DNA of 64,000 bases from Plasmodium malariae (Eukaryota > Apicomplexa > Aconoidasida > Haemosporida > Plasmodiidae). A program made the position numbers and the translations under genes. Position 1 is the first letter of the stretch, and every line of letters begins with the position of its first letter. Positions 35,446 through 45,150 of this stretch are shown piece after piece. The notes under the pieces were generated by a model. It was given only the letters and a program-made list of their open reading frames with translations. It made no database searches and was not told the origin of the DNA. The DNA is taken from contig NC_041787.1 of the NCBI RefSeq assembly GCF_900090045.1, positions 1,012,001-1,076,000 of the forward strand. The letters are read 5' to 3'.

Positions 35446-35446
<1 letters not shown>

Positions 35447-36118
35447 GAGAGACATATGCGCTACTTAGAATATGTGTTTTATTATTCCCCTCAACCCAAG
35501 CTTTATGTAAAATGTCAATACTAGTTATATTACGTTTGCATAAAGCGAGCATGGAATATAAGCTATTATCCTATGTTACGCAGCAGGGTGAAGTTTGATC
35601 AGGGGTACTGGGATTGTGGAAGCGTGTGCCTCTGTGTCTACGCATGTATACATACGCAAGAAAGGTACGCATAGATGAATATATATATATATGTATATGT
35701 ATATGTATATGTATATATATATGTATATGTATATGTATATGTATATATATATATGTACATGTATGCATATATTATATGTCTATATGTATCCAAGCTCATG
35801 AACGTATGTCATGTGTGCATCTCAATTATTTCTCCCATATGAGGTTTGCTCGCACACATCAATTTTTTTAGGCTAATAAAAACTTCACTAAAAAAAAAAA
35901 AAAAAAAAAAAAATTCACCTTCGTGATATCAGCTTTTAGTTTCCATAAACTTTAATGGAACTTCGTCCTTCAATGTTAGCTTACGTTTATCATTTATTCG
36001 TAATGTTACTACTAACTTTTTTAAAGATATGAATAACATCAATCAGGAGGGAAAAAAATAAGCAGTTCATCCTAATACTCATGTACTTATGTATACACGT
36101 AAGAACATACGCTCTTAC

Positions 36119-36240
36119 ACCCTTACGCCCTTACACCCTTACGCCCTTACGCCCTTACGCCCTTACGCCCTTACGCCCTTACGCCCTTACGCCCTTACGC
36201 CCTTACGCCCTTACGCCCTTACGCCCTTACGCCCTTACGC
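36119..36240. repeat. GC-rich 8-bp array (ACGCCCTT)n
   Basis: About fifteen tandem copies of ACGCCCTT, the first few with A for G. It is far more GC-rich than the flanks. On the minus strand it reads GGGCGTAA repeats, i.e. G-triplets spaced by five bases. Confidence 0.95.
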
Positions 36241-36415
36241 GTATATACGATGTGCTATTTTTAGGAAAAACAAAACTCGGGCAGAGTGTGTGATACCTGT
36301 AGGTGGGCCCTTTTATTTTATGCATTGTTTTGTTTTTTTACTATTTTATACCATTTCGCCGTTTTTGTCCTTCCTTTTGGCGCTATTGAATTAGAAGGGA
36401 TATCTCATTTAATAT

Positions 36416-36473
<58 letters not shown>

Positions 36474-37468
36474 TTTTTTTTTTTAACACGCAGTGGGAAA
36501 ATTTAAACATACTAGGAGAATATCTCCATTTGCTCCCATAGTATTCAATGACATTTGAAAGATATAACCATTTGACTTTGCAAAAAATAAGAAAAAAATA
36601 GTAAATATGTAAGTTCACGTTTTTAAATTAACATGCGTTCAATCGCGAAAACAAGAACACTTACTGCTTTAACTTTTTATGCGAAATTAGGGATACCAAC
36701 GGAAGAAGACTTATAGACATTGGTATTAGTCATTTTTAACGTATAACATTTCATTTTTAATCATTCACTGTTCATTGTGCATTGCTCACAGCTGAAAACT
36801 CACAACTCTCTGCTCACTGTTACTAATTATAATATATTTTCGTTTCACACTAATTAACGTTTTAAAAAGATGAAAAAAGCGTCTTCTTAACAAATACCAG
36901 TTAAAAATAAAAAGGGAACTTAATAAATTCATAATTCAGGTAAGTAATAAAAATATATGCACAACTGATATTAAAACAAAGGGGGAGGGGAAGTGGACAT
37001 AGAGTACTCGTTAATTCATAGTTAATATGCTCCTTTGAATTATTCAAATGTATGTGTTTGCATACACCAAAATATATACCCGTACGTATTGGTGAATGCA
37101 TAAACGTATGCACACATATACGTATGTACACCTATGTATGAACGAACATATTAAAAAGGTAAACAGATGAATGTCCTTTTGTTTCTTTTTTCACTAAACG
37201 CGTTTTGCACCAAAATGCGTGTGCAAATTTAAACGTAAATACAAATAAACATTTTAAACGTAAATACATGTCAACATTTTAAAGGTAAATACATGTCAAC
37301 ATTTTAAAGGTAAATACATGTCAACATTTTAAAGGTAAATACAAATTAACATCTTAAATGAAAATACGAATTATCTTTTTAAATGCATATTTCCAGTGCT
37401 CACTTTCACATACGTACATGTAGTTTTTCACACTTGTATTATCGCTGTAAGAAAAAAAAAAAAAATGC

Positions 37469-39145
37469 TCATAAACCTCCTTGCTCCATGAACGAGTCAG
37501 CTACTTTTAAAAATCCCGAAATGTTCGCCCCAGCTACTAAATCTGACTCGTTCAGGTAAATTCTTGAGGCATTATCACATTGGTCATAAATATTTTTCAT
37601 AATAATCTGTAATTTTTTATCCGTTTCTTCAGCTGTCCACTGGAGTCTCATAGAATTTTGACTCATTTCTAATCCACTTACTGCTACTCCACCTGCATTT
37701 GCAGCTTTGGATGGACAGATGATAATTTTATTTTGTTTTAATTTCTGTATTGCCTTAATGTGTGTTGGCATATTTGCACCTTCAACAATCATTTTGCATT
37801 TATTTTTTATTAACAAGTCAGCATCATTTTCATTAATTTCATTTTGTGTTGCGCACGGAAAAACAACATCACATGGTACATTCCATGGTTTTTCTTTTTC
37901 AAAATATTTAGCACTTTTTGAATATTTTACATATTCTTTCAATCTTTCTCTCTTATTATTTTTTAAATCCATTATATACATTAATTGTTCTTTTGTAAAA
38001 CCATTGGGCTCCAAGATATATCCATCACTATCACTCATAGTTAATACTGTGGCTCCTTTTTCGATAAGTTTTTCCACTAAATACTGAGCAACATTACCAC
38101 TTCCACTAACAATACATATTTTATTTTTTAAATTATCATTTAAATTTTTAAGAGCATTTTCCGCAAAATAAACAACACCATATCCAGTTGCTTCAGATCT
38201 GATATGACTTCCCCCCCATTTTATATTCTTGCCTGTTAATACGCCTTCAAATGCATTTTTTAATTTTTTATATTGTCCAAACATAAATCCAATTTCTCTA
38301 CCACCTACACCAATATCACCTGCTGGAACATCTGTGTTAGGTCCAATATGTCTAAATAAATTTATCATAAAGGATTGACAAAAATTCAAAATTTCATTTT
38401 CGGATTTATCTTTAGGGTCGAAATCAGATCCACCTTTTCCTCCACCCATAGGTAACGTTGTTAAGCTATTTTTAAAAATTTGTTCAAAGCCTAAAAACTT
38501 TATAATACTTATATTAACTGTTGGATGAAATCTTAACCCTCCTTTATATGGACCCAGCACTGAACTATACTGAACTCTGAATCCTCTATTCACTTTATGT
38601 TCTCCTTTATCATTAACCCAAGGTACACGAAATTGAATTATCCTTTCCGGCTCTGCTATATTTTCTAGTACCCCTAAATATACATTATCCTTCTTAAACA
38701 CTGGCTTTAAGCTTACTAATACTTCTTCAAATGCTTGTAAAAATTCAGGCTCATTCTTATTCTTGTTTATTACTCTACTGTGTAACTCTTCTATTTTACT
38801 GTCTAACGATTTTGTAGAATTGTACCCGTAGTTGTGCCACCCATTTAATTTACTCTTTCCTGTTGAAGCATATTTTTGTGCAATGATATGAAGTAGTTTT
38901 ACGCGTAGCGAAGAGAAAACATGAGAAGGTGTATTCATAGCTGCACACATGTTCGTGTATGTATATGTAAACAGGTATGAATAAATGCTTTGTATGCACA
39001 TAAGTGTATTATATGGAAGAAGGTGCACTTTTTCCATAATGCGTTTCACTCCGATTACATATTTTGTTCTATTCCCATAAATATCATAAGAAATGCATGT
39101 TGACGGGAAATAAAAGACAATACGAAAATTTTTTTTTTTTATCAA
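37469..39145 (-). CDS. GDH2: Glutamate dehydrogenase, organelle-targeted type
   Basis: Interconverts glutamate and 2-oxoglutarate plus ammonia; the hexameric bacterial-like family to which it belongs is usually NADP-dependent. The 558-residue ORF has an extension of about 110 residues before the conserved core. Active-site residues are present: Lys201 (GPYKGGLRFHP), Lys225 (IFKNSL), Lys237 (LPMGGGKGGSDFDPK) and catalytic Asp277 (VPAGDIGVGGRE). The Rossmann motif VSGSGNVAQY is at about 346-355. The C-terminus reads GFLKVADSFMEQGGL. Of the parasite's GDH isoforms, the one at this syntenic place is, from memory, reported to be apicoplast-localised, and the hydrophobic plus basic leader is compatible. 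The true start within the leader is uncertain: Met1, Met37 and Met70 are all possible, and a spliced leader exon is not excluded. Confidence 0.9.
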   Translation of the reverse strand: MIKKKNFRIVFYFPSTCISYDIYGNRTKYVIGVKRIMEKVHLLPYNTLMCIQSIYSYLFTYTYTNMCAAMNTPSHVFSSLRVKLLHIIAQKYASTGKSKLNGWHNYGYNSTKSLDSKIEELHSRVINKNKNEPEFLQAFEEVLVSLKPVFKKDNVYLGVLENIAEPERIIQFRVPWVNDKGEHKVNRGFRVQYSSVLGPYKGGLRFHPTVNISIIKFLGFEQIFKNSLTTLPMGGGKGGSDFDPKDKSENEILNFCQSFMINLFRHIGPNTDVPAGDIGVGGREIGFMFGQYKKLKNAFEGVLTGKNIKWGGSHIRSEATGYGVVYFAENALKNLNDNLKNKICIVSGSGNVAQYLVEKLIEKGATVLTMSDSDGYILEPNGFTKEQLMYIMDLKNNKRERLKEYVKYSKSAKYFEKEKPWNVPCDVVFPCATQNEINENDADLLIKNKCKMIVEGANMPTHIKAIQKLKQNKIIICPSKAANAGGVAVSGLEMSQNSMRLQWTAEETDKKLQIIMKNIYDQCDNASRIYLNESDLVAGANISGFLKVADSFMEQGGL

Positions 39146-40535
39146 ATTAATATGTGTACTATTGAGAAGTACCTCTACTTGTTGAATACAATCCTACAGT
39201 AGGTTCCTTAGTGATAAAACCTATTATGAAGAGAAGGGAACAGCCACAGTAAAAAAAAAAAAAAAAAAAAAAGATACAAATGGGAATAGATATATATAAA
39301 GGAAAACAAATAAACATAAAAATAAAAATTTTGCCAGTATTATAACAATATACACCAATTTTATATTCTCTTGTAGCTGAAAAATATTCCTCACTAAGGA
39401 ACACTAACTCACATGTAAAACAAAAAATTTGGCGTAAATGTACCCTCCTGCGTAGTTATCGAATTTATAAGAACAGTAAGGAGTACATTTGTAAAAATAC
39501 ACTTATTGTGTAGAAGGCATTTTTTTTTAGAAGCAGGAGTAGGTAATGACAGGTACATGTATATGTGCATGAGTATGAATTCTCGTGTGCACGTATCTTT
39601 TACGAGGGCCTTCGCACGGATGCTTGTTGCAAGTAGGTGTTTCTCACATATACAATATATGCACGCGTACATGCATACATATACATATACGTATGTATAT
39701 GCGTCAAAGTATACATACATGCACATGTTGACGTTTACGTGTTTATCTGTTCACGCGCCAGTATCATTGCTGTGTGCACAAAGCCACTATTTCGTTCTTA
39801 TTTTTTAGAGCCCACATTTCTGTATTTAGTCAAACCTGGTACAGCATGCTTGAGGTAACTGTTTTTTGAAAATCCGCTTGTGCAGGAATTTAAAACTATA
39901 AAACAAACAATGTACAAGTAAGAAACCATAATTTCTTTTCCTTCGCGCGTTTTGCTCACACGTTTGCCTACTCTTTTAGCTTCTCCTTATCAGTCCTTAA
40001 TGCATACATACATACGTATATATATATATATATATATGTATACATGCAATTATATGCAGGAATCTTCTCCCTTTTAATGGCCAAATTTAAAATTTTATAC
40101 ACAGCGTTTAATATAGGGTGATAGTGAAAGTGCAACTATTTTAATAACGGCTTTTATCAAAAGAGGCATGTGTCCCAACATAATTTTTTTTTTTTTTTTT
40201 ATTTTGGTATATATATTTATTTTTCTATTTTATTATTTTATTTTATTTTATTTTTTATTTTTATTTTTTTATTTTTTTAATTTGTCGAATTGTCAGTATG
40301 CCCCTAATGCCCCAAATACCCCTAAGAGTGTGTGTACTGGGTTATAAATTGTTTATATTTAACCTGTTGTGAGATATAAAAAAGTAAAGAAAAAAATTAT
40401 GCACACATAAGTTTGCTCTTTTGAATACATACAACATTATACGCATATGTTTGGGTACTTACACACTAGTGGAAAAATGTAGAGAGCAGTGAAAACAGTG
40501 CACTATATTTGAGAACATTGATCACTTATTTTTAT

Positions 40536-40573
<38 letters not shown>

Positions 40574-40694
40574 CCATAAGGTTAACATATCGCACCATCA
40601 ATTGTAACTCCTCTTTATATATTATAGAAAAAACGGAAAAATATAATAGGTATTAAACTTTAAATTTTGGTTCATTTTGTTTAGCTTCTTTCTT

Positions 40695-40725
<31 letters not shown>

Positions 40726-41129
40726 GTAAAAAGTAATACATTGTTCGATGACTAAATGCTCAGTGTACCCTAATGGGCAGCAGTACATCGTTCGGCTCGG
40801 TAAATAATAAAATTGCCTTCATAAGTTTATATATTCGTGTGGTAATGCATGCATGTATGTATATAGCCATATATATTTATAAACATATATGTACATTCGT
40901 ATATACATGAATTGCCCATACAAGGGTGCGTTTTATGGCCGTAAACTGAACAAAACTTTTTGGAACGAATGAAAGGCCTTCCCCCCATCTAGCTCCCACT
41001 TTTGTGGAAGCAAACTACATGACCCGTACTTGAGGTTTTGAGAAATAGTAAACGCAGGGAAGTAGTAGAAGGACGTCGAAAAGATAATGATAGAAATTGA
41101 TACAGAGCTTTGTAAGAATTATTTTATTT
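39146..41129. other. Intergenic region GDH / APE2
   Basis: 5' flank of GDH and 3' flank of the APE2-like gene. It holds A runs near 39250-39271, (TA)n at 40017-40038, T runs at 40184-40201, 40542-40569 and 40699-40725, and TTTTATT words at 40210-40280. A hydrophobic minus-strand open frame at 39159-39404 lies just 5' of GDH. No gene was recognised. Confidence 0.55.
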
Positions 41130-44057
41130 TTATTTTTTTTTCTCTTCTTTTTTTTTGATTAGAGTAAAAAACTGAGTAATTTTCTTCGTTTTCTTGTGTG
41201 GTTGTGTTTTTATAATATTGTGGCATGGTTTATTATGCGCATGAATATGAGTAAGGAACGTATATGAACATAAAGAAAACAAGGAAGAATTAATTAAATA
41301 TAGTGGTAGACAAGCCATATATTGATATGTCGACAGACAGAATGCTCTTAAAGAGATAGTGTTATCGGAACAGCATATGCCGAAATTTTTTTTTTTCTTT
41401 TTCCCTTCATTCATTACTTCTTTTGGGTTAATAAATGTACAGTTAACAGCAATGTGATCACTTAGTTTTGGAGTTGTATAAATTAAACCGATGAAACTTA
41501 AAATTTTAAATTGAAAATCATACATGTCGTCCTCTTCACTATGTATTACATCTTCTCTAACCGTATAAGCTTTTTTTTTTTTCAGTTTATCGAAATAATT
41601 TGCGTAATTTCGGTTATTTGTGGGCGAGTTTATGCTTTCGTAGCTTAGTTTGTCATCATTGCCACCCCCGCTACTATCGTCCTCGTTTCTATCACCCCCA
41701 ATTCTATCGCCCCCGCTTTTATCGCTTCTACTCCTATACCCTTCTCTTATAAGCACCCCGCTTCTCTCTCCCTCTGGAAGCAGTAAACACTTCAAGTGTT
41801 CGTTCAAAACAACGGGAGATTCGTACAGGTGCCTATAGCTCTTTATAAAATATTCGTACAAAATATAATCAATGAAAATGTAATCAATGCGAGAACCCTC
41901 ATTGGTTACTCTGTACTGTTTATAGGTATCCCAACAAGTAAATTTTCCGTTTATGTTTGGATAAAAGAATGAAAAGGTATCTATCATTTTATCTTCATAA
42001 ATTAAATTTTTTAAAAAATTTGTACAGCATTGGGGAGAAGAGGAGCACCCTACAGCATTAGCTATACTTAACATATCATCATCTGAAAGGATAATACCTA
42101 ATGATAGAAATATATCATTTAAGTGCTTTAGATACAAACAGTTTTTACCTTTAACTAAGTATTTTCCTGTAGAACAATTTTTATACGTATACTTACATAA
42201 AATTTTTGTAGAACCTTTTATCTTACATTTTAACTTATCATTATAATAATAGGTAATGTTTTGCGCATTTTTTAATAGATATTCCTCTTCTATTTCGTTG
42301 TTTTCGTTTTTGATAATTCTGTTCATAACATGCTTATTATCTGAAAAAAAAGATTCAAACTGGTTTTTCAATTCTTCGCTCTTTTCAGTTGTACTGTTAG
42401 GAGTGTATTCATCTGTCTTCATCCGCTTAAAGGGTTTTACATCATTGCAATTGGAGTGGCTATATGAGTGGTTATTTCCAATGTAAGGTGCATCTCGGTA
42501 TGTTAAGTCGTCTACATGGTTTAAGCTACATTGCTCACATCTACAAATGCTGGGAGGATCAGCATTTTTGCAGTTAACCCCTTTGAATGTAGTACCCTTT
42601 TTGCAAATCTCTTCCTCCACTGCAGAACTGCTTGAACCCCCCTGTGCATCTGATGAATCATTACACGGTGAAATGCTACCCAAAGCACCACTACTTAAAG
42701 TATCACTATCCACACAGCTATTCAAATAAAAAAAGTATTCATGAGGATAGTCCACATACTTATCATCTACATACATTTCATCTAAGGAAAAGAAAAAGTA
42801 AATTTCTTCTTGCGAACTGAAGGCATTACTTCCAATTTTTTTTATATCACCATTAAAATTTAGGAAAAAAGAATATGACTCACTATTCTGTGTTAACATT
42901 TTTTTTTTAATGATAAAATTCTTTTTATTTTTGAGTGTATCAAATATTATAGGCAATTGCTGACAAATTTTGTTTGACAAATTTTCTTTTAATTTAATTT
43001 TTTTTAAATTTTTCATCATGCTTTCTAGATTTATAATATTATTAAGGTAGTATACATCTCTATTTCGGTAGGATATATTCAAATCACCTAGTAGAATTAT
43101 AGGAAGACCTGTTGTAATTCTGAGTTGTATTATTTTTGCTCTAACTGCATGCATAAACATCATTTTGTAGCTTAACCTATCATAGTTACACCCTGAATAT
43201 GGAGCATAAATGTTAACAATTATAAAATGCTTATGCATGGTTACTAGTATCCTTCCTTCATTGAAAAAATCTTGTACACTTTTGAGCGGACAGTTGATGC
43301 CAGTCTGCGTGCTGCTCCTACTTCTAGTCCCCTGAACAGAGCTGCTTGAGGTGCCTTCATCGGTTTTTCGTTTTTTCATACTTTGTATATTCTGCATATC
43401 TTGCAAATTCTGCATATCTTGCATATTCTGCATATCTTGCGTATTCTGCATATCTTGCAAATTCTGCATATCTTGCGTATTCTGCATATCTTGCATATTC
43501 TGCACACTCTGCATATCTTGCATACCTTCTTGTCCATTCACTTCTTTCATTTCTCTTACTTTTTCCGTTTCTTCAGAATCTCCCCTTTCATTTGTGCTAC
43601 CACTTAAACATTCAGGAATCCCGTGTTCATTTCCTGCTATGAAGAAGGACAAGGAAGAGCCATCCAGAGGGAACTCTCTCCTAATGAGCAAGTCATACCT
43701 TGAAATATCTTCATCGATAAAAAAAGAAAAATTTTCAAAAGCATTATTAGTAGAACAAATTATTTTATTTGCATTACATACATAGGTGGCAATACCCGAA
43801 TAACCTTTATATGTTTTATGGCCCTCATTTTTTTTTTTACAATTATTCCAATATGATTCATATTTATCTGAATATGCCTCTAACAGATTAAACTCATTTT
43901 CAATAATCGAGTCATTCGTTTTGGTTTCTTGTATACATAGTATGTCGATATTTAGCTTCTTCAAAAATTCAAATAAATTTCCATTTTTTTTTTTTATTAA
44001 CTCACAACTCTTTTTCCACCCATTCACGTTCCAGCTAGCTATTTGTATCTTTTCCAT
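41130..44057 (-). CDS. APE2/ExoIII-type DNA-(apurinic or apyrimidinic site) endonuclease
   Basis: Base-excision-repair nuclease of the exonuclease-phosphatase fold. The chosen start at 44057 gives MEKIQIASWNVNGWKK, the expected first strand; the frame stays open upstream to 44231 but encodes only an ACACAC microsatellite. Catalytic motifs are in order: Asn10/Asn12, Glu44 in CIQETK, NIYAPYSG, GDLNISYRNRD, SRIDYIFID and the terminal SDH in LSDHIAVNC. Large inserts separate them, including a Met-Gln-Asp-Met-Gln-Asn repeat (43375-43520) and Ser/Gly/Asp-rich stretches. This makes the protein about three times bacterial ExoIII and larger than human APE2. The C-terminus may be spliced: an intron at 41193-41417 (225 bp, donor GTAATG, acceptor CACAAG) would join NPKE to KTKKITQFFTLI, a PCNA-box-like tail, giving 900 residues instead of 975. 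The family call is firm; APE2 rather than APE1 rests on length and the tail. Confidence 0.82.
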   Translation of the reverse strand: MEKIQIASWNVNGWKKSCELIKKKNGNLFEFLKKLNIDILCIQETKTNDSIIENEFNLLEAYSDKYESYWNNCKKKNEGHKTYKGYSGIATYVCNANKIICSTNNAFENFSFFIDEDISRYDLLIRREFPLDGSSLSFFIAGNEHGIPECLSGSTNERGDSEETEKVREMKEVNGQEGMQDMQSVQNMQDMQNTQDMQNLQDMQNTQDMQNMQDMQNLQDMQNIQSMKKRKTDEGTSSSSVQGTRSRSSTQTGINCPLKSVQDFFNEGRILVTMHKHFIIVNIYAPYSGCNYDRLSYKMMFMHAVRAKIIQLRITTGLPIILLGDLNISYRNRDVYYLNNIINLESMMKNLKKIKLKENLSNKICQQLPIIFDTLKNKKNFIIKKKMLTQNSESYSFFLNFNGDIKKIGSNAFSSQEEIYFFFSLDEMYVDDKYVDYPHEYFFYLNSCVDSDTLSSGALGSISPCNDSSDAQGGSSSSAVEEEICKKGTTFKGVNCKNADPPSICRCEQCSLNHVDDLTYRDAPYIGNNHSYSHSNCNDVKPFKRMKTDEYTPNSTTEKSEELKNQFESFFSDNKHVMNRIIKNENNEIEEEYLLKNAQNITYYYNDKLKCKIKGSTKILCKYTYKNCSTGKYLVKGKNCLYLKHLNDIFLSLGIILSDDDMLSIANAVGCSSSPQCCTNFLKNLIYEDKMIDTFSFFYPNINGKFTCWDTYKQYRVTNEGSRIDYIFIDYILYEYFIKSYRHLYESPVVLNEHLKCLLLPEGERSGVLIREGYRSRSDKSGGDRIGGDRNEDDSSGGGNDDKLSYESINSPTNNRNYANYFDKLKKKKAYTVREDVIHSEEDDMYDFQFKILSFIGLIYTTPKLSDHIAVNCTFINPKEVMNEGKKKKKNFGICCSDNTISLRAFCLSTYQYMACLPLYLINSSLFSLCSYTFLTHIHAHNKPCHNIIKTQPHKKTKKITQFFTLIKKKEEKKK
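43375..43520 (-). repeat. 18-bp coding repeat in APE2-like gene
   Basis: About eight hexapeptide units of the MQDMQN/MQNTQD type. It lies in an insert between the first catalytic strands and GDLN, so it is likely a surface loop. Confidence 0.88.
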
Positions 44058-45150
44058 AAAGGGGCCACATATATGTACACACGTACACACGCACACACGC
44101 ACACACGTATACCCGCAGATATGTATACACGTATACCCGCAGATATGTATACACGCACACAAGCAGATATGTATATAATGTACACGGGTAGACTTACACG
44201 TATGGGCGTATAAACAAATTTTACTGAGCAAAACGAGGGAATGAAGAATAACAAAAGAACTGAAAAACGTTTAAACGACGATTAGGCTTCTGAAATATAC
44301 GAAGTCTGCTGGGCTCATTTCATTTTCCAATGAAAGGTAGTTTCGAAAAGGAGGCAATTTTTTTAAATATATAATATTATGCTTTGTTTTACTTCAATTT
44401 GTTGCGCCTCACTTTGTTGTACGTTTTTAATTTTAATTTTCATTGTAGTTTTCATATTCATATTCATATTCATTTCTTTTCTTTTTTTTTTTTTTTTTTT
44501 TTTTTTTTTGCCTGCACATGTTACATTTTGACTGTTTGGGAAAATTTGGGAGAGCAGAATTTTCTTTGCCCCTCAGTGAAAACGAGCTTGAAGTGTACTC
44601 AAAAGTATGTCGAAAAATAAATAAATAAATAAATAAATAAATGAATAAATAAATAAATAAAATAAAATAAAATAAAATAAAATAAAATAAAATTAAATAA
44701 TAATAATAATAGTTATAATAGTTATAGTAATAATAGTTATAATAGTTATAATAATAATAGTTATAATAGTTATAGTAATAATAGTTATAATAGTTATAGT
44801 AATAATAGTTATAATAGTTATAATAATAATAGTTATAATAGTTATAATAATAATTATTATTATAATAATTATAAATAAAGGCATATTGTACGCACACTGA
44901 GGACTGACGAAGCACAGATGGGAACCCCTCTGCACAATTTTGCCTTAAAAAAAAAAAAAAAAGTACTGGTAATTATAGTGGTGATATGATAGTTTATAAC
45001 CGCAGTACAACACAATGATGATGATTATGATTCTGATCGTTGTACTGTTTGTTGTTGTCGTGATGATCATAAGGATAAAGATCGAGGTAGAGAACAAAAG
45101 AAGGTGTCTATGAGTGATCCTTTTAGAAGGTTCCTACATTAACGATCCTT
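44058..45150. other. Intergenic region APE2 / ARPC2-like
   Basis: 5' flank of the APE2-like gene and 3' flank of the ARPC2-like gene. It contains an ACAC/CCGCAGATATGTATACACGTATA array (44075-44175), a T run of about 30 (44479-44509), and (AAAT)n, (AAAAT)n and ATAATAGTTATAATAGTT arrays (44608-44875). No gene was seen. Confidence 0.65.
44608..44875. repeat. Compound AAAT / AAAAT / ATAATAGTTATAATAGTT array
   Basis: Three simple repeats in series: AAAT, then AAAAT, then a TAATAATAGTTATAATAGTTATAG-type unit of about 27 bp. The minus strand reads Y-N-Y-Y-Y and I-I-T-I-I repeats, which are spurious. Confidence 0.88.

Larger units (their letters stand above)
35059..37468. other. Intergenic region alveolin B / GDH
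   Basis: About 2.4 kb: 5' flank of alveolin B and 3' flank of the glutamate dehydrogenase gene. It is almost a catalogue of microsatellites: TACATACACATATA (35118-35445), TATATG (35678-35760), a poly-A of about 23 (35890-35913), the GC-rich 8-mer (36119-36240), (TA)n (36418-36458) and a 26-bp TAAATACATGTCAACATTTTAAAGG array (about 37245-37350). No gene was recognised. Confidence 0.6.

Noticed and set aside
36119..36240. Interstitial telomere or CRISPR-like array
   Set aside because: The unit ACGCCCTT is not the Plasmodium telomere heptamer, and the array has no unique spacers, so it is a simple tandem repeat.
39159..39404. Hydrophobic 81-codon frame directly upstream of GDH, considered as a signal-peptide exon
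   Set aside because: Contains a poly-Phe homopolymer and ends in a stop without an obvious donor joining the GDH frame. A spliced leader is still possible but not shown.
44058..44231. N-terminal extension of the APE2-like frame (58 residues, Cys/His/Tyr/Val-rich)
   Set aside because: Encoded by an ACACAC/CAGATATGTATACACG array; the conserved first strand starts at the internal Met at 44057.
44433..44915. Tyr/Asn repeat frame on the minus strand
   Set aside because: By-product of ATAATAGTTATA and AAAT repeats plus a poly-Lys homopolymer; not gene-like.
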